The position numbers and the translations under genes were made by a program. Below the pieces are notes generated by a model. The model was not told where the DNA came from, ran no database searches, and saw nothing but the letters and a program-made list of their open reading frames with translations. A DNA stretch of 64,000 nt, taken from the NCBI GenBank assembly GCA_964057225.1, contig OZ059896.1, positions 13,066,501 to 13,130,500 of the forward strand, in the 5' to 3' direction. Below, in pieces: positions 37,750 to 52,722 of this stretch (position 1 is its first letter; every line of letters begins with the position of its first letter). The stretch is from Auanema rhodensis. Taxonomy: Eukaryota; Nematoda; Chromadorea; Rhabditida; Rhabditidae.

Positions 37750-40700
37750 TTCAAAGTCATGGTTACCATGCACCAATATGAATACAAATTTGTTATTAGA
37801 CTAATATGGACATGAGGAATCTAATTTTGAGAACCGCATCTCTTTTATCTTTAACGGGAAGCGAGTTACATACCATGTGCACATCACGTGTACAATTAAT
37901 TAGCATAAATTAAAGTTCACGTAAATTTCAAAGTCTTGGTTACCATGCACCAATATCAATAAAAATTTGTACTTAGACTAATATGGACATGGAGAATCTA
38001 ATTTTGAAAACCGCATCTCTTTATCTTTCACGTGAAGCGAGTTACATACCAAGTGCACATCACGTGTACATTTAATTAGCTTAATTAAAGTTCACGTAAA
38101 GTTCAAAGTCTTGGTTACCATGCACCAATAAGAATACAAATTTGTTCTTAGACTAATATGGACATGGGTAATCTATTTTTGAAAACCGCATCTCTTTATC
38201 TTTAACGGGAAGCGAGTTACATACCATGTGCACATCACGTGTACAATTAATTCGCATAAATTAAAGTTCACGTAAATTTCAAAGTCTTGGTTACCATGCA
38301 CCAATATCAATAAAAATTTGTACTTAGACTAATATGGACATGGGGAATCTAATTTTGAAAACCGCATCTCTTTATCTTTCACGTGAAGCGAGTTACATAC
38401 CAAGTGCACATCACGTGTACATTTAATTAGCTTAATTAAAGTTCACGTAAATTTCAAAGTCATGGTTACCATGCACCAATATGAATACAAATTTGTTCTT
38501 AGACTAATATGGACATGGGTAATCTATTTTTGAAAACCGCATCTCTTTATCTTTCACGTGAAGCGAGTTACATACCAAGTGCACATCACGTGTACATTTA
38601 ATTAGCTTAATTAAAGTTCACGTAAAGTTCAAAGTCTTGGTTACCATGCACCAATATCAATAAAAATTTGTACTTAGACTAATATGGACATGGGGAATCT
38701 AATTTTGAAAACCTCATCTCTTTATCTTTAACGGGAAGCGAGTTATATATCATGTGCACATCACGTGTACAATTAATTCGCATAAATTAAAGTTCACGTA
38801 AATTTCAAAGTCATGGTTACCATGCACCAATATGAATACAAATTTGTTATTAGACTAATATGGACATGAGGAATCTAATTTTGAGAACCGCATCTCTTTT
38901 ATCTTTAACGGGAAGCGAGTTACATACCATGTGCACATCACGTGTACAATTAATTAGCATAAATTAAAGTTCACGTAAAGTTCAAAGTCATGGTTACCAT
39001 GCACCAATATCAATAAAAATTTGTTCTTAGACTAATATGGACATGGGTAATCTATTTTTGAAAACCGCATCTCTTTATCTTTAACGGGAAGCGAGTTACA
39101 TACCATGTGCACATCACGTGTACAATTAATTCGCATAAATTAAAGTTCACGTAAATTTCAAAGTCATGGTTACCATGCACCAATATCAATAAAACTTTGT
39201 TCTCAGACTAATATGGACATGGGTAATCTAATTTTGAGAACTGCATCTCTTTATCTTTCACGTAAAGCGAGTTACATACCAAGTGCAAATCACGTGTACA
39301 ATTAATTAGCATAAATTAAAGTTCACGTAAATTTCAAAGTCATGGTTACCATGCACCAATATGAATACAAATTTGTTATTAGACTAATATGGACATGAGG
39401 AATCTAATTTTGAGAACCGCATCTCTTTTATCTTTAACGGGAAGCGAGTTACATACCATGTGCACATCACGTGTACAATTAATTAGCATAAATTAAAGTT
39501 CACGTAAATTTCAAAGTCTTGGTTACCATGCACCAATATCAATAAAAATTTGTACTTAGACTAATATGGACATGGAGAATCTAATTTTGAAAACCGCATC
39601 TCTTTATCTTTCACGTGAAGCGAGTTACATACCAAGTGCACATCACGTGTACATTTAATTAGCTTAATTAAAGTTCACGTAAAGTTCAAAGTCTTGGTTA
39701 CCATGCACCAATATGAATACAAATTTGTTCTTAGACTAATATGGACATGGGTAATCTATTTTTGAAAACCGCATCTCTTTATCTTTAACGGGAAGCGAGT
39801 TACATACCATGTGCACATCACGTGTACAATTAATTCGCATAAATTAAAGTTCACGTAAATTTCAAAGTCTTGGTTACCATGCACCAATATCAATAAAAAT
39901 TTGTACTTAGACTAATATGGACATGGGGAATCTAATTTTGAAAACCGCATCTCTTTATCTTTCACGTGAAGCGAGTTACATACCAAGTGCACATCACGTG
40001 TACATTTAATTAGCTTAATTAAAGTTCACGTAAATTTCAAAGTCATGGTTACCATGCACCAATATGAATACAAATTTGTTCTTAGACTAATATGGACATG
40101 GGTAATCTATTTTTGAAAACCGCATCTCTTTATCTTTCACGTGAAGCGAGTTACATACCAAGTGCACATCACGTGTACATTTAATTAGCTTAATTAAAGT
40201 TCACGTAAAGTTCAAAGTCTTGGTTACCATGCACCAATATCAATAAAAATTTGTACTTAGACTAATATGGACATGGGGAATCTAATTTTGAAAACCTCAT
40301 CTCTTTATCTTTAACGGGAAGCGAGTTATATATCATGTGCACATCACGTGTACAATTAATTCGCATAAATTAAAGTTCACGTAAATTTCAAAGTCATGGT
40401 TACCATGCACCAATATGAATACAAATTTGTTATTAGACTAATATGGACATGAGGAATCTAATTTTGAGAACCGCATCTCTTTTATCTTTAACGGGAAGCG
40501 AGTTACATACCATGTGCACATCACGTGTACAATTAATTAGCATAAATTAAAGTTCACGTAAAGTTCAAAGTCATGGTTACCATGCACCAATATCAATAAA
40601 AATTTGTTCTTAGACTAATATGGACATGGGTAATCTATTTTTGAAAACCGCATCTCTTTATCTTTAACGGGAAGCGAGTTACATACCATGTGCACATCAC

Positions 40701-41080
40701 GTGTACAATTAATTCGCATAAATTAAAGTTCACGTAAAGTTCAAAGTCATGGTTACCATGCACCAATATCAATAAAACTTTGTTCTCAGACTAATATGGA
40801 CATGGGTAATCTAATTTTGAGAACTGCATCTCTTTATCTTTCACGTAAAGCGAGTTACATACCAAGTGCAAATCACGTGTACAATTAATTAGCATAAATT
40901 AAAGTTCACGTAAATTTCAAAGTCATGGTTACCATGCACCAATATGAATACAAATTTGTTATTAGACTAATATGGACATGAGGAATCTAATTTTGAGAAC
41001 CGCATCTCTTTTATCTTTAACGGGAAGCGAGTTACATACCATGTGCACATCACGTGTACAATTAATTAGCATAAATTAAA
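37600..41080 (+). repeat. Tandem higher-order unit, 1583 bp x ~2.2
   Basis: A nine-monomer unit. Markers recur 1583 bp apart: the private AACCTCATCTC at 38712 and 40295, and the ATGGAGAATC variant near 37990 and 39573. The order of GAATACAAATTTG and TCTTTTATC monomers is kept. The two copies abut, so this is a tandem higher-order repeat. Confidence 0.78.
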
Positions 41081-44000
41081 GTTCACGTAAAGTTCAAAGT
41101 CATGGTTACCATGAACCAATATCGATTAAAATTTGTTATTAGACTAATATGGACATGAGGAATCTAATTTTGAGAACCGCATCTCTTTTATCTTTAACGG
41201 GAAGCGAGTTACATACCATGTGCACATCACGTGTACAATTAATTAGCATAAATTAAAGTTCACGTAAAGTTCAAAGTCATGGTTACCATGCACCAATATC
41301 AATAAAACTTTGTTCTCAGACTAATATGGACATGGGTAATCTAATTTTGAGAACTGCATCTCTTTATCTTTCACGTAAAGCGAGTTACATACCAAGTGCA
41401 AATCACGTGTACAATTAATTAGCATAAATTAAAGTTCACGTAAATTTCAAAGTCATGGTTACCATGCACCAATATGAATACAAATTTGTTATTAGACTAA
41501 TATGGACATGAGGAATCTAATTTTGAGAACCGCATCTCTTTTATCTTTCACGTAAAGCGAGTTACATACCAAGTGCAAATCACGTGTACAATTAATTAGC
41601 ATAAATTAAAGTTCACGTAAATTTCAAAGTCATGGTTACCATGCACCAATATGAATACAAATTTGTTATTAGACTAATATGGACATGAGGAATCTAATTT
41701 TGAGAACCGCATCTCTTTTATCTTTAACGGGAAGCGAGTTACATACCATGTGCACATCACGTGTACAATTAATTAGCATAAATTAAAGTTCACGTAAAGT
41801 TCAAAGTCATGGTTACCATGAACCAATATCGATTAAAATTTGTTATTAGACTAATATGGACATGGGTAATCTAATTTTGAGAACTGCATCTATTTATCTT
41901 TCACGGGAAGCGAGTTACATACCATGTGCACATCACGTGTACAATTAATTAGCATATATTAAAGTTCACGTAAATTTCAAAGTCATGGTTACCATGCACC
42001 AATGTGAATACAAATTTGTTATTAGACTAAAATGGACATGAGGAATCTAATTTTGAAAACCGCATCTCTTTATCTTTCACGGGAAGCGAGTCACATACCA
42101 TGTGCACATCACGTGTACAATTAATTAGCATAAATTAAAGTTCACGTAAATTTCAAAGTCATGGTTACCATGCACCAATATCAATAAAAATTTGTTCTTA
42201 GATTAATATGGACATGGGTAATCTAATTTTGAAAACCGCATTTCTTTGTCTTTCACGGGAAGCGAGTCACATACCATGTGCACATCACGTGTACAATTAA
42301 TTAGCATAAATTAAAGTTCACGTAAAGTTCAAAGTCATGGTTACCATGCACCAATATCAATAAAAATTTGTTCTTAGACTAATATGGACATGGGTAATCT
42401 AATTTTGAAAACCGCATTTCTTTATCTTTCACGGGAAGCGAGTTACATACCATGTGCACATCACGTGTACAATTAATTAGCATAAATTAAAGTTCACGTT
42501 AATTTCAAAGTCATGGTTACCATGCACCAATATCGATAAAAATTTGTTCTTAGATTAATATGGACATGGGTAATCTAATTTTGAAAACCGCATTTCTTTA
42601 TCTTTCACGGGAAGCGAGTCACATACCATGTGCACATCACGTGTACAATTAATTAGCATAAATTAAAGTTCACGTAAAGTTCAAAGTCATGGTTACCATG
42701 TATCAATAAAAATTTGTTATTAGACTAATATAGACATGAGGAATCTAACTTTGAAAATCGCATCTCTTTATCTTTAACGGGAAGCGAGTTACATACCATG
42801 TGCACATCACGTGTACAATTAATTAGCATAAATTAAAGTTCACGTAAATTTCAAAGTCATGGTTACCATGCACCAATATCAATAAAACTTTGTTCTCAGA
42901 CTAATATGGACATGGGTAATCTAATTTTGATAACCGCATCTCTTTATCTTTCACGGGAAGCGAGTCACATACCATGTGCACATCACGTGTACAATTAATT
43001 AGCATAAATTAAAGTTCACGTAAAGTTCAAAGTCATGGTTACCATGCACCAATATCAATAAAAATTTGTTCTTAGATTAATATGGACATGGGTAATCTAA
43101 TTTTGAAAACCGCATTTCTTTGTCTTTCACGGGAAGCGAGTCACATACCATGTGCACATCACGTGTACAATTAATTAGCATAAATTAAAGTTCACGTAAA
43201 GTTCAAAGTCATGGTTACCATGCACCAATATCGATAAAAATTTGTTCTTAGATTAATATCGACATGGGTAATCTAATTTTGAAAACCACATTTCTTTATC
43301 TTTCACGGGAAGCGAGTCACATACCATGTGCACATCACGTGTACAATTAATTAGCATAAATTAAAGTTCACGTTAATTTCAAAGTCATGGTTACCATGCA
43401 CCAATATCGATAAAAATTTGTTCTTAGATTAATATGGACATGGGTAATCTAATTTTGAAAACCGCATTTCTTTATCTTTCACGGGAAGCGAGTTACATAC
43501 CATGTGCACATCACGTGTACAATTAATTAGCAAAAATTAAAGTTCACGTAAATTTCAAAGTCATGGTTACCATGTATCAATAAAAATTTGTTATTAGACT
43601 AATATAGACATGAGGAATCTAATTTTGAAAATCGCATCTCTTTATCTTTAACGGGAAGCGAGTTACATACCATGTGCACATCACGTGTACAATTAATTAG
43701 CATAAATTAAAGTTCACGTTAATTTCAAAGTCATGGTTACCATGCACCAATATCGATAAAAATTTGTACTTAGACTAATATGGACATGGGGAATCTAATT
43801 TTGATAACCGCATCTCTTTATCTTTCACGGGAAGCGAGTCACATACCATGTGCACATCACGTGTACAATTAATTAGCATAAATTAAAGTTCACGTAAAGT
43901 TCAAAGTCATGGTTACCATGCACCAATATCAATAAAAATTTGTTCTTAGATTAATATGGACATGGGTAATCTAATTTTGAAAACCGCATTTCTTTGTCTT

Positions 44001-47000
44001 TCACGGGAAGCGAGTCACATACCATGTGCACATCACGTGTACAATTAATTAGCATAAATTAAAGTTCACGTAAAGTTCAAAGTCATGGTTACCATGCACC
44101 AATATCGATAAAAATTTGTTCTTAGATTAATATGGACATGGGTAATCTAATTTTGAAAACCACATTTCTTTATCTTTCACGGGAAGCGAGTCACATACCA
44201 TGTGCACATCACGTGTACAATTAATTAGCATAAATTAAAGTTCACGTTAATTTCAAAGTCATGGTTACCATGCACCAATATCGATAAAAATTTGTTCTTA
44301 GATTAATATGGACATGGGTAATCTAATTTTGAAAACCGCATTTCTTTATCTTTCACGGGAAGCGAGTTACATACCATGTGCACATCACGTGTACAATTAA
44401 TTAGCAAAAATTAAAGTTCACGTAAATTTCAAAGTCATGGTTACCATGTATCAATAAAAATTTGTTATTAGACTAATATAGACATGAGGAATCTAATTTT
44501 GAAAATCGCATCTCTTTATCTTTAACGGGAAGCGAGTTACATACCATGTGCACATCACGTGTACAATTAATTAGCATAAATTAAAGTTCACGTTAATTTC
44601 AAAGTCATGGTTACCATGCACCAATATCGATAAAAATTTGTACTTAGACTAATATGGACATGGGGAATCTAATTTTGAAAACCGCATCTCTTTATCTTTA
44701 ACGGGAAGCGAGTTATATATCATGTGCACATCACGTGTACAATTAATTCGCATAAATTAAAGTTCACGTAAATTTCAAAGTCATGGTTACCATGCACCAA
44801 TATGAATACAAATTTGTTATTAGACTAATATGGACATGAGGAATCTAATTTTGAGAACCGCATCTCTTTTATTTTTAACGGGAAGCGAGTTACATACCAT
44901 GTGCACATCACGTGTCAAATTAATTAGCATAAATTAAAGTTCACGTAAATTTCAAAGTCATGGTTACCATGCACCAATATCAATAAAAATTTGTTCTTAG
45001 ACTAATATGGACATGGGTAATCTATTTTTGAAAACCGCATCTCTTTATCTTTAACGGGAAGCGAGTTACATACCATGTGCACATCACGTGTACAATTAAT
45101 TCGCATAAATTAAAGTTCACGTAAATTTCAAAGTCATGGTTACCATGCACCAATATCAATAAAACTTTGTTCTCAGACTAATATGGACATGGGTAATCTA
45201 ATTTTGAGAACTGCATCTCTTTATCTTTCACGTAAAGCGAGTTACATACCAAGTGCAAATCACGTGTACAATTAATTAGCATAAATTAAAGTTCACGTAA
45301 ATTTCAAAGTCATGGTTACCATGCACCAATATGAATACAAATTTGTTATTAGACTAATATGGACATGAGGAATCTAATTTTGAGAACCGCATCTCTTTTA
45401 TCTTTAACGGGAAGCGAGTTACATACCATGTGCACATCACGTGTACAATTAATTAGCATAAATTAAAGTTCACGTAAAGTTCAAAGTCATGGTTACCATG
45501 AACCAATATCGATTAAAATTTGTTATTAGACTAATATGGACATGGGTAATCTAATTTTGAGAACTGCATCTATTTATCTTTCACGGGAAGCGAGTTACAT
45601 ACCATGTGCACATCACGTGTACAATTAATAAGCATATATTAAAGTTCACGTAAATTTCAAAGTCATGGTTACCATGCACCAATGTGAATACAAATTTGTT
45701 ATTAGACTAAAATGGACATGAGGAATCTAATTTTGAGAACCGCATCTCTTTATCTTTCACGTAAAGCAAGTTACATACCAAGTGCAAATCACGTGTACAA
45801 TTAATTAGCATAAATTAAAGTTCACGTAAATTTCAAAGTCATGGTTACCATGCACCAATATCAATAAAATTTTGTTCTTAGACTAATATGGACATGGGTA
45901 ATCTAATTTTGAAAACCGCATTTCTTTATCTTTCACGGGAAGCGAGTCACATACCATGTGCACATCACGTGTACAATTAATTAGCATAAATTAAAGTTCA
46001 CGTAAAGTTCAAAGTCATGGTTACCATGTATCAATAAAAATTTGTTATTAGACTAATATAGACATGAGGAATCTAACTTTGAAAATCGCATCTCTTTATC
46101 TTTAACGGGAAGCGAGTTACATACCATGTGCACATCACGTGTACAATTAATTAGCATAAATTAAAGTTCACGTAAATTTCAAAGTCATGGTTACCATGCA
46201 CCAATATCAATAAAACTTTGTTCTCAGACTAATATGGACATGGGTAATCTAATTTTGATAACCGCATCTCTTTATCTTTCACGGGAAGCGAGTCACATAC
46301 CATGGGCACATCACGTGTACAATTAATTAGCATAAATTAAAGTTCACGTAAAGTTTAAAGTCATGGTTACCATGCACCAATATCAATAAAAATTTGTTCT
46401 TAGATTAATATGGACATGGGTAATCTAATTTTGAAAACCGCATTTCTTTGTCTTTCACGGGAAGCGAGTCACATACCATGTGCACATCACGTGTACAATT
46501 AATTAGCATAAATTAAAGTTCACGTAAAGTTCAAAGTCATGGTTACCATGCACCAATATCGATAAAAATTTGTTCTTAGATTAATATGGACATGGGTAAT
46601 CTAATTTTGAAAACCACATTTCTTTATCTTTCACGGGAAGCGAGTCACATACCATGTGCACATCACGTGTACAATTAATTAGCATAAATTAAAGTTCACG
46701 TTAATTTCAAAGTCATGGTTACCATGCACCAATATCGATAAAAATTTGTTCTTAGATTACTATGGACATGGGTAATCTAATTTTGAAAACCGCATTTCTT
46801 TATCTTTCACGGGAAGCGAGTTACATACCATGTGCACATCACGTGTACAATTAAATAGCAAAAATTAAAGTTCACGTAAATTTCAAAGTCATGGTTACCA
46901 TGTATCAATAAAAATTTGTTATTAGACTAATATAGACATGAGGAATCTAATTTTGAAAATCGCATCTCTTTATCTTTAACGGGAAGCGAGTTACATACCA

Positions 47001-50000
47001 TGTGCACATCACGTGTACAATTAATTAGCATAAATTAAAGTTCACGTTAATTTCAAAGTCATGGTTAACATGCACCAATATCGATAAAAATTTGTACTTA
47101 GACTAATATGGACATGGGGAATCTAATTTTGATAACCGCATCTCTCTATCTTTCACGGGAAGCGAGTCACATACCATGTGCACATCACGTGTACAATTAA
47201 TTAGCATAAATTAAAGTTCACGTAAAGTTCAAAGTCATGGTTACCATGCACCAATATCAATAAAAATTTGTTCTTAGATTAATATGGACATGGGTAATCT
47301 AATTTTGAAAACCGCATTTCTTTGTCTTTCACGGGAAGCGAGTCACATACCATGTGCACATCACGTGTACAATTAATTAGCATAAATTAAAGTTCACGTA
47401 AAGTTCAAAGTCATGGTTACCATGCACCAATATCGATAAAAATTTGTTCTTAGATTAATATGGACATGGGTAATCTAATTTTGAAAACCACATTTTTTTA
47501 TCTTTCACGGGAAGCGAGTCACATACCATGTGCACATCACGTGTACAATTAATTAGCATAAATTAAAGTTCACGTTAATTTCAAAGTCATGGTTACCATG
47601 CACCAATATCGATAAAAATTTGTTCTTAGATTAATATGGACATGGGTAATCTAATTTTGAAAACCGCATTTCTTTATCTTTCACGGGAAGCGAGTTACAT
47701 ACCATGTGCACATCACGTGTACAATTAATTAGCAAAAATTAAAGTTCACGTAAATTTCAAAGTCATGGTTACCATGTATCAATAAAAAATTGTTATTAGA
47801 CTAATATAGACATGAGGAATCTAATTTTGAAAATCGCATCTCTTTATCTTTAACGGGAAGCGAGTTACATACCATGTGCACATCACGTGTACAATTAATT
47901 AGCATAAATTAAAGTTCACGTTAATTTCAAAGTCATGGTTACCATGCACCAATATCGATAAAAATTTGTTCTTAGATTAATATGGACATGGGTAATCTAA
48001 TTTTGAAAACCACATTTTTTTATCTTTCACGGGAAGCGAGTCACATACCATGTGCACATCACGTGTACAATTAATTAGCATAAATTAAAGTTCACGTTAA
48101 TTTCAAAGTCATGGTTACCATGCACCAATATCGATAAAAATTTGTTCTTAGATTAATATGGACATGGGTAATCTAATTTTGAAAACCGCATTTCTTTATC
48201 TTTCACGGGAAGCGAGTTACATACCATGTGCACATCACGTGTACAATTAATTAGCAAAAATTAAAGTTCACGTAAATTTCAAAGTCATGGTTACCATGTA
48301 TCAATAAAAAATTGTTATTAGACTAATATAGACATGAGGAATCTAATTTTGAAAATCGCATCTCTTTATCTTTAACGGGAAGCGAGTTACATACCATGTG
48401 CACATCACGTGTACAATTAATTAGCATAAATTAAAGTTCACGTTAATTTCAAAGTCATGGTTACCATGCACCAATATCGATAAAAATTTGTACTTAGACT
48501 AATATGGACATGGGGAATCTAATTTTGATAACCGCATCTCTTTATCTTTCACGGGAAGCGAGTCACATACCATGTGCACATCACGTGTACAATTAATTAG
48601 CATAAATTAAAGTTCACGTAAAGTTCAAAGTCATGGTTACCATGCACCAATATCAATAAAAATTTGTTCTTAGATTAATATGGACATGGGTAATCTAATT
48701 TTGAAAACCGCATTTCTTTGTCTTTCACGGGAAGCGAGTCACATACCATGTGCACATCACGTGTACAATTAATTAGCATAAATTAAAGTTCACGTAAAGT
48801 TGAAAGTCATGGTTACCATGCACCAATATCGATAAAAATTTGTTCTTAGATTAATATGGACATGGGTAATCTAATTTTGAAAACCACATTTCTTTATCTT
48901 TCACGGGAAGCGAGTCACATACCATGTGCACATCACGTGTACAATTAATTAGCATAAATTAAAGTTCACGTTAATTTCAAAGTCATGGTTACCATGCACC
49001 AATATCGATAAAAATTTGTTCTTAGATTAATATGGACATGGGTAATCTAATTTTGAAAACCGCATTTCTTTATCTTTCACGGGAAGCGAGTTACATACCA
49101 TGTGCACATCACGTGTACAATTAATTAGCAAAAATTAAAGTTCACGTAAATTTCAAAGTCATGGTTACCATGTATCAATAAAAATTTGTTATTAGACTAA
49201 TATAGACATGAGGAATCTAATTTTGAAAATCGCATCTCTTTATCTTTAACGGGAAGCGAGTTACATACCATGTGCACATCACGTGTACAATTAATTAGCA
49301 TAAATTAAAGTTCACGTTAATTTCAAAGTCATGGTTACCATGCACCAATATCGATAAAAATTTGTACTTAGACTAATATGGACATGGGGAATCTAATTTT
49401 GAAAACCGCATCTCTTTATCTTTAACGGGAAGCGAGTTATATATCATGTGCACATCACGTGTACAATTAATTCGCATAAATTAAAGTTCACGTAAATTTC
49501 AAAGTCATGGTTACCATGTATCAATAAAAATTTGTTATTAGACTAATATAGACATGAGGAATCTAATTTTGAAAATCGCATCTCTTTATCTTTAACGGGA
49601 AGCGAGTTACATACCATGTGCACATCACGTGTACAATTAATTAGCATAAATTAAAGTTCACGTTAATTTCAAAGTCATGGTTACCATGCACCAATATCGA
49701 TAAAAATTTGTACTTAGACTAATATGGACATGGGGAATCTAATTTTGAAAACCGCATCTCTTTATCTTTAACGGGAAGCGAGTTATATATCATGTGCACA
49801 TCACGTGTACAATTAATTCGCATAAATTAAAGTTCACGTAAATTTCAAAGTCATGGTTACCATGCACCAATATGAATACAAATTTGTTATTAGACTAATA
49901 TGGACATGAGGAATCTAATTTTGAGAACCGCATCTCTTTTATCTTTAACGGGAAGCGAGTTACATACCATGTGCACATCACGTGTACAATTAATTAGCAT

Positions 50001-51453
50001 AAATTAAAGTTCACGTAAAGTTCAAAGTCATGGTTACCATGCACCAATATCAATAAAAATTTGTTCTTAGACTAATATGGACATGGGTAATCTATTTTTG
50101 AAAACCGCATCTCTTTATCTTTAACGGGAAGCGAGTTACATACCATGTGCACATCACGTGTACAATTAATTCGCATAAATTAAAGTTCACGTAAATTTCA
50201 AAGTCATGGTTACCATGCACCAATATCAATAAAACTTTGTTCTCAGACTAATATGGACATGGGTAATCTAATTTTGAGAACTGCATCTCTTTATCTTTCA
50301 CGTAAAGCGAGTTACATACCAAGTGCAAATCACGTGTACAATTAATTAGCATAAATTAAAGTTCACGTAAATTTCAAAGTCATGGTTACCATGCACCAAT
50401 ATGAATACAAATTTGTTATTAGACTAATATGGACATGAGGAATCTAATTTTGAGAACCGCATCTCTTTTATCTTTAACGGGAAGCGAGTTACATACCATG
50501 TGCAAATCACGTGTACAATTAATTAGCATAAATTAAAGTTCACGTAAATTTCAAAGTCATGGTTACCATGCACCAATATCAATAAAATTTTGTTCTTAGA
50601 CTAATATGGACATGGGTAATCTAATTTTGAAAACCGCATTTCTTTATCTTTCACGGGAAGCGAGACATACCATGTGCACATCACGTGTACAATTAATTAG
50701 CATAAATTAAAGTTCACGTAAATTTCAAAGTCATGGTTACCATGCACCAATATCAATAAAATTTTGTTCTTAGACTAATATGGACATGGGTAATCTAATT
50801 TTGAAAACCGCATTTCTTTATCTTTCACGGGAAGCGAGACATACCATGTGCACATCACGTGTACAATTAATTAGCATAAATTAAAGTTCACGTAAATTTC
50901 AAAGTCATGGTTACCATGCACCAATATCAATAAAACTTTGTTCTCAGACTAATATGGACATGGGTAATCTAATTTTGAAAACCGCATCTCTTTATCTTTC
51001 ACGGGAAGCGAGTCACATACCATGTGCACATCACGTGTACAATTAATTAGCATAAATTAAAGTTCACGTAAATTTCAAAGTCATGGTTACCATGCACCAA
51101 TATCAATAAAAATTTGTTCTTAGATTAATATGGACATGGGTAATCTAATTTTGAAAACCGCATTTCTTTGTCTTTCGCGGGAAGCGAGTCACATACCATG
51201 TGCACATCACGTGTACAATTAATTAGCATAAATTAAAGTTCACGTAAAGTTCAAAGTCATGGTTACCATGCACCAATATCAATAAAAATTTGTTCTTAGA
51301 CTAATATGGACATGGGTAATCTAATTTTGAAAACCGCATTTCTTTATCTTTCACGGGAAGCGAGTTACATACCATGTGCACATCACGTGTACAATTAATT
51401 AGCATAAATTAAAGTTCACGTTAATTTCAAAGTCATGGTTACCATGCACCAAT

Positions 51454-52568
51454 CTATTCTTGATAAGTTTACCAAGAGAATGTGAAAGTTTTTTACGACG
51501 AGATTCATCATGATGATGATAAGAACAACTGAGTTTTTTTATATGAGATGAGAGTTTTAAAATATCTCGGTCAATCTTCTTTTTTCTTCTTTCTTGTTTT
51601 TTGGGAACGCAGCTATCAATGACCGAGTGAAGAATGTGAACAAGTTTAGAGTAAGAATCTAAAGGAGTGAGACCGGAGAGATGATTAGCGAAATCAATTT
51701 TGGCTAGTCTATGATTGATGAGATTGTAGTCAGCAGCTTGAAAATTGCGATCAGAAAACATAGGTAATGCTACCGGAGACAAAGTATTAGAAGAGCTGAT
51801 TGTATTAGCTAACTGAAAAGAGTCTGAAACAATTTGGAAAACCACAGAATGGTGATCCGAGGAGCCGAGGGGGGAAGAACGGGATATGTTGTCTACACTG
51901 GATATGTTATCAGTGATAACATAATCAAGAATGTTCTTGCCTCTGGTAGGGAACTTTACCAACTGATGAGAACAGCTATCGTTGAGAAATTGAAGAATAG
52001 ATCTACTAGAGGAGCATGGTTGAGAGCAAATACCAAGGTCCCAGTTGATTTTAGGAAAATTTAGATCGCCCGTTAGGAAGAACGATCGTTTGGAAATTTG
52101 TTTACGTAGATCAGAAAGAAACGAAATGAAATCTGAATGAGAAGCTGTTGGAGGACGATAACAAAGTGAGAAAACAGCATTAAGTGAAGGTATGAGTAAG
52201 TTAATGAATTGTATAGAAGATTGAGGAGAAGAACAGGAAAGAAGAAAAGGTTTGATATGACTTTTAATATAGAGGACAACACCACCACCACGTGAGAGAC
52301 ACCTATCGGCTCTAAAAATAGTGTAAGTATCTTTACATGGGAGTAGGTGGGTATCGAACTCAGGAAAAAGCCATGATTCTGATATTGCAATTATATCAGG
52401 AGTGGATAAAGAAATAACGTGGGATAGTATATGAAGTTTGTTAAGAATAGAACGTGCATTAAAACACTGAAATGAGAGGCTGGTAGGATGTGAGACAGGG
52501 GGGGTTGAAGACGTGACAGTGTTAACGAAAGGACATTTTGTCAGACGTGAGACGTTGAGATGTATTGT
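51454..52568 (-). pseudogene. Element B ORF2 fragment: AP-type endonuclease, RT missing
   Basis: Open frame from just after a TGA at 52571-52569 to the satellite junction, with no internal stop. It carries the endonuclease motifs in order: NARSILNKLH, AISESW (Glu), RADRC then SRGGGVV, CYRPP, FLTGDLNFPKINWD, LDYVITDN and SSDH. The catalytic residues thus look intact. After the EN domain come about 100 residues of linker, then the frame breaks at KLIKN at the satellite boundary. The reading frame runs on for 17 satellite codons to a stop at 51399. No in-frame ATG is visible near the start (element A has one 4 nt after the ORF1 stop), so initiation may also be lost. Without RT it cannot mobilise itself. 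Confidence 0.86.
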
Positions 52569-52722
52569 TCATGCTAACAGATCTGGTATTTTGATCTGTG
52601 GTTAATTTTGCGGATCGTGGTGGATTTTTGCGACGTCTTGGGCTAACAGAAGAACGCTTGTCTTTTGACGTGCGGTTCTGTCTTTCCTTCGACCGGCTCA
52701 TTCTACCAGATTTACAAGGGGG
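52522..52722 (-). pseudogene. Element B ORF1 C-terminal tail in shifted frame
   Basis: Downstream of the C-run frameshift, this frame encodes a basic segment with SPRRRKNPPR, the same motif as in element A, and ends MSFR then TAA at 52524-52522, parallel to the GSFR then TGA end of A. It is open without stops, which supports a single one-base event rather than long decay. It overlaps the open ORF2 frame by about 47 nt. Confidence 0.75.

Larger units (their letters stand above)
15079..51453 (+). repeat. ~176-bp satellite array, forward orientation (main block)
   Basis: About 36.4 kb of the same monomers in the same orientation as the left block, about 207 copies by length. It resumes in phase after element A. 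The 5' half of the monomer (the CTAATTTTG.RAACCGCAT region) and the region after the ATCAATAAAA position carry most substitutions; the block from ATGTGCACAT to TTCACGT is nearly invariant. Variant order repeats at several scales (annotated separately below). Nothing other than satellite is visible; short reading frames such as 23162-23344 (minus) are chance passages through monomers. It ends abruptly after ACCATGCACCAAT, where element B begins. Confidence 0.97.
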
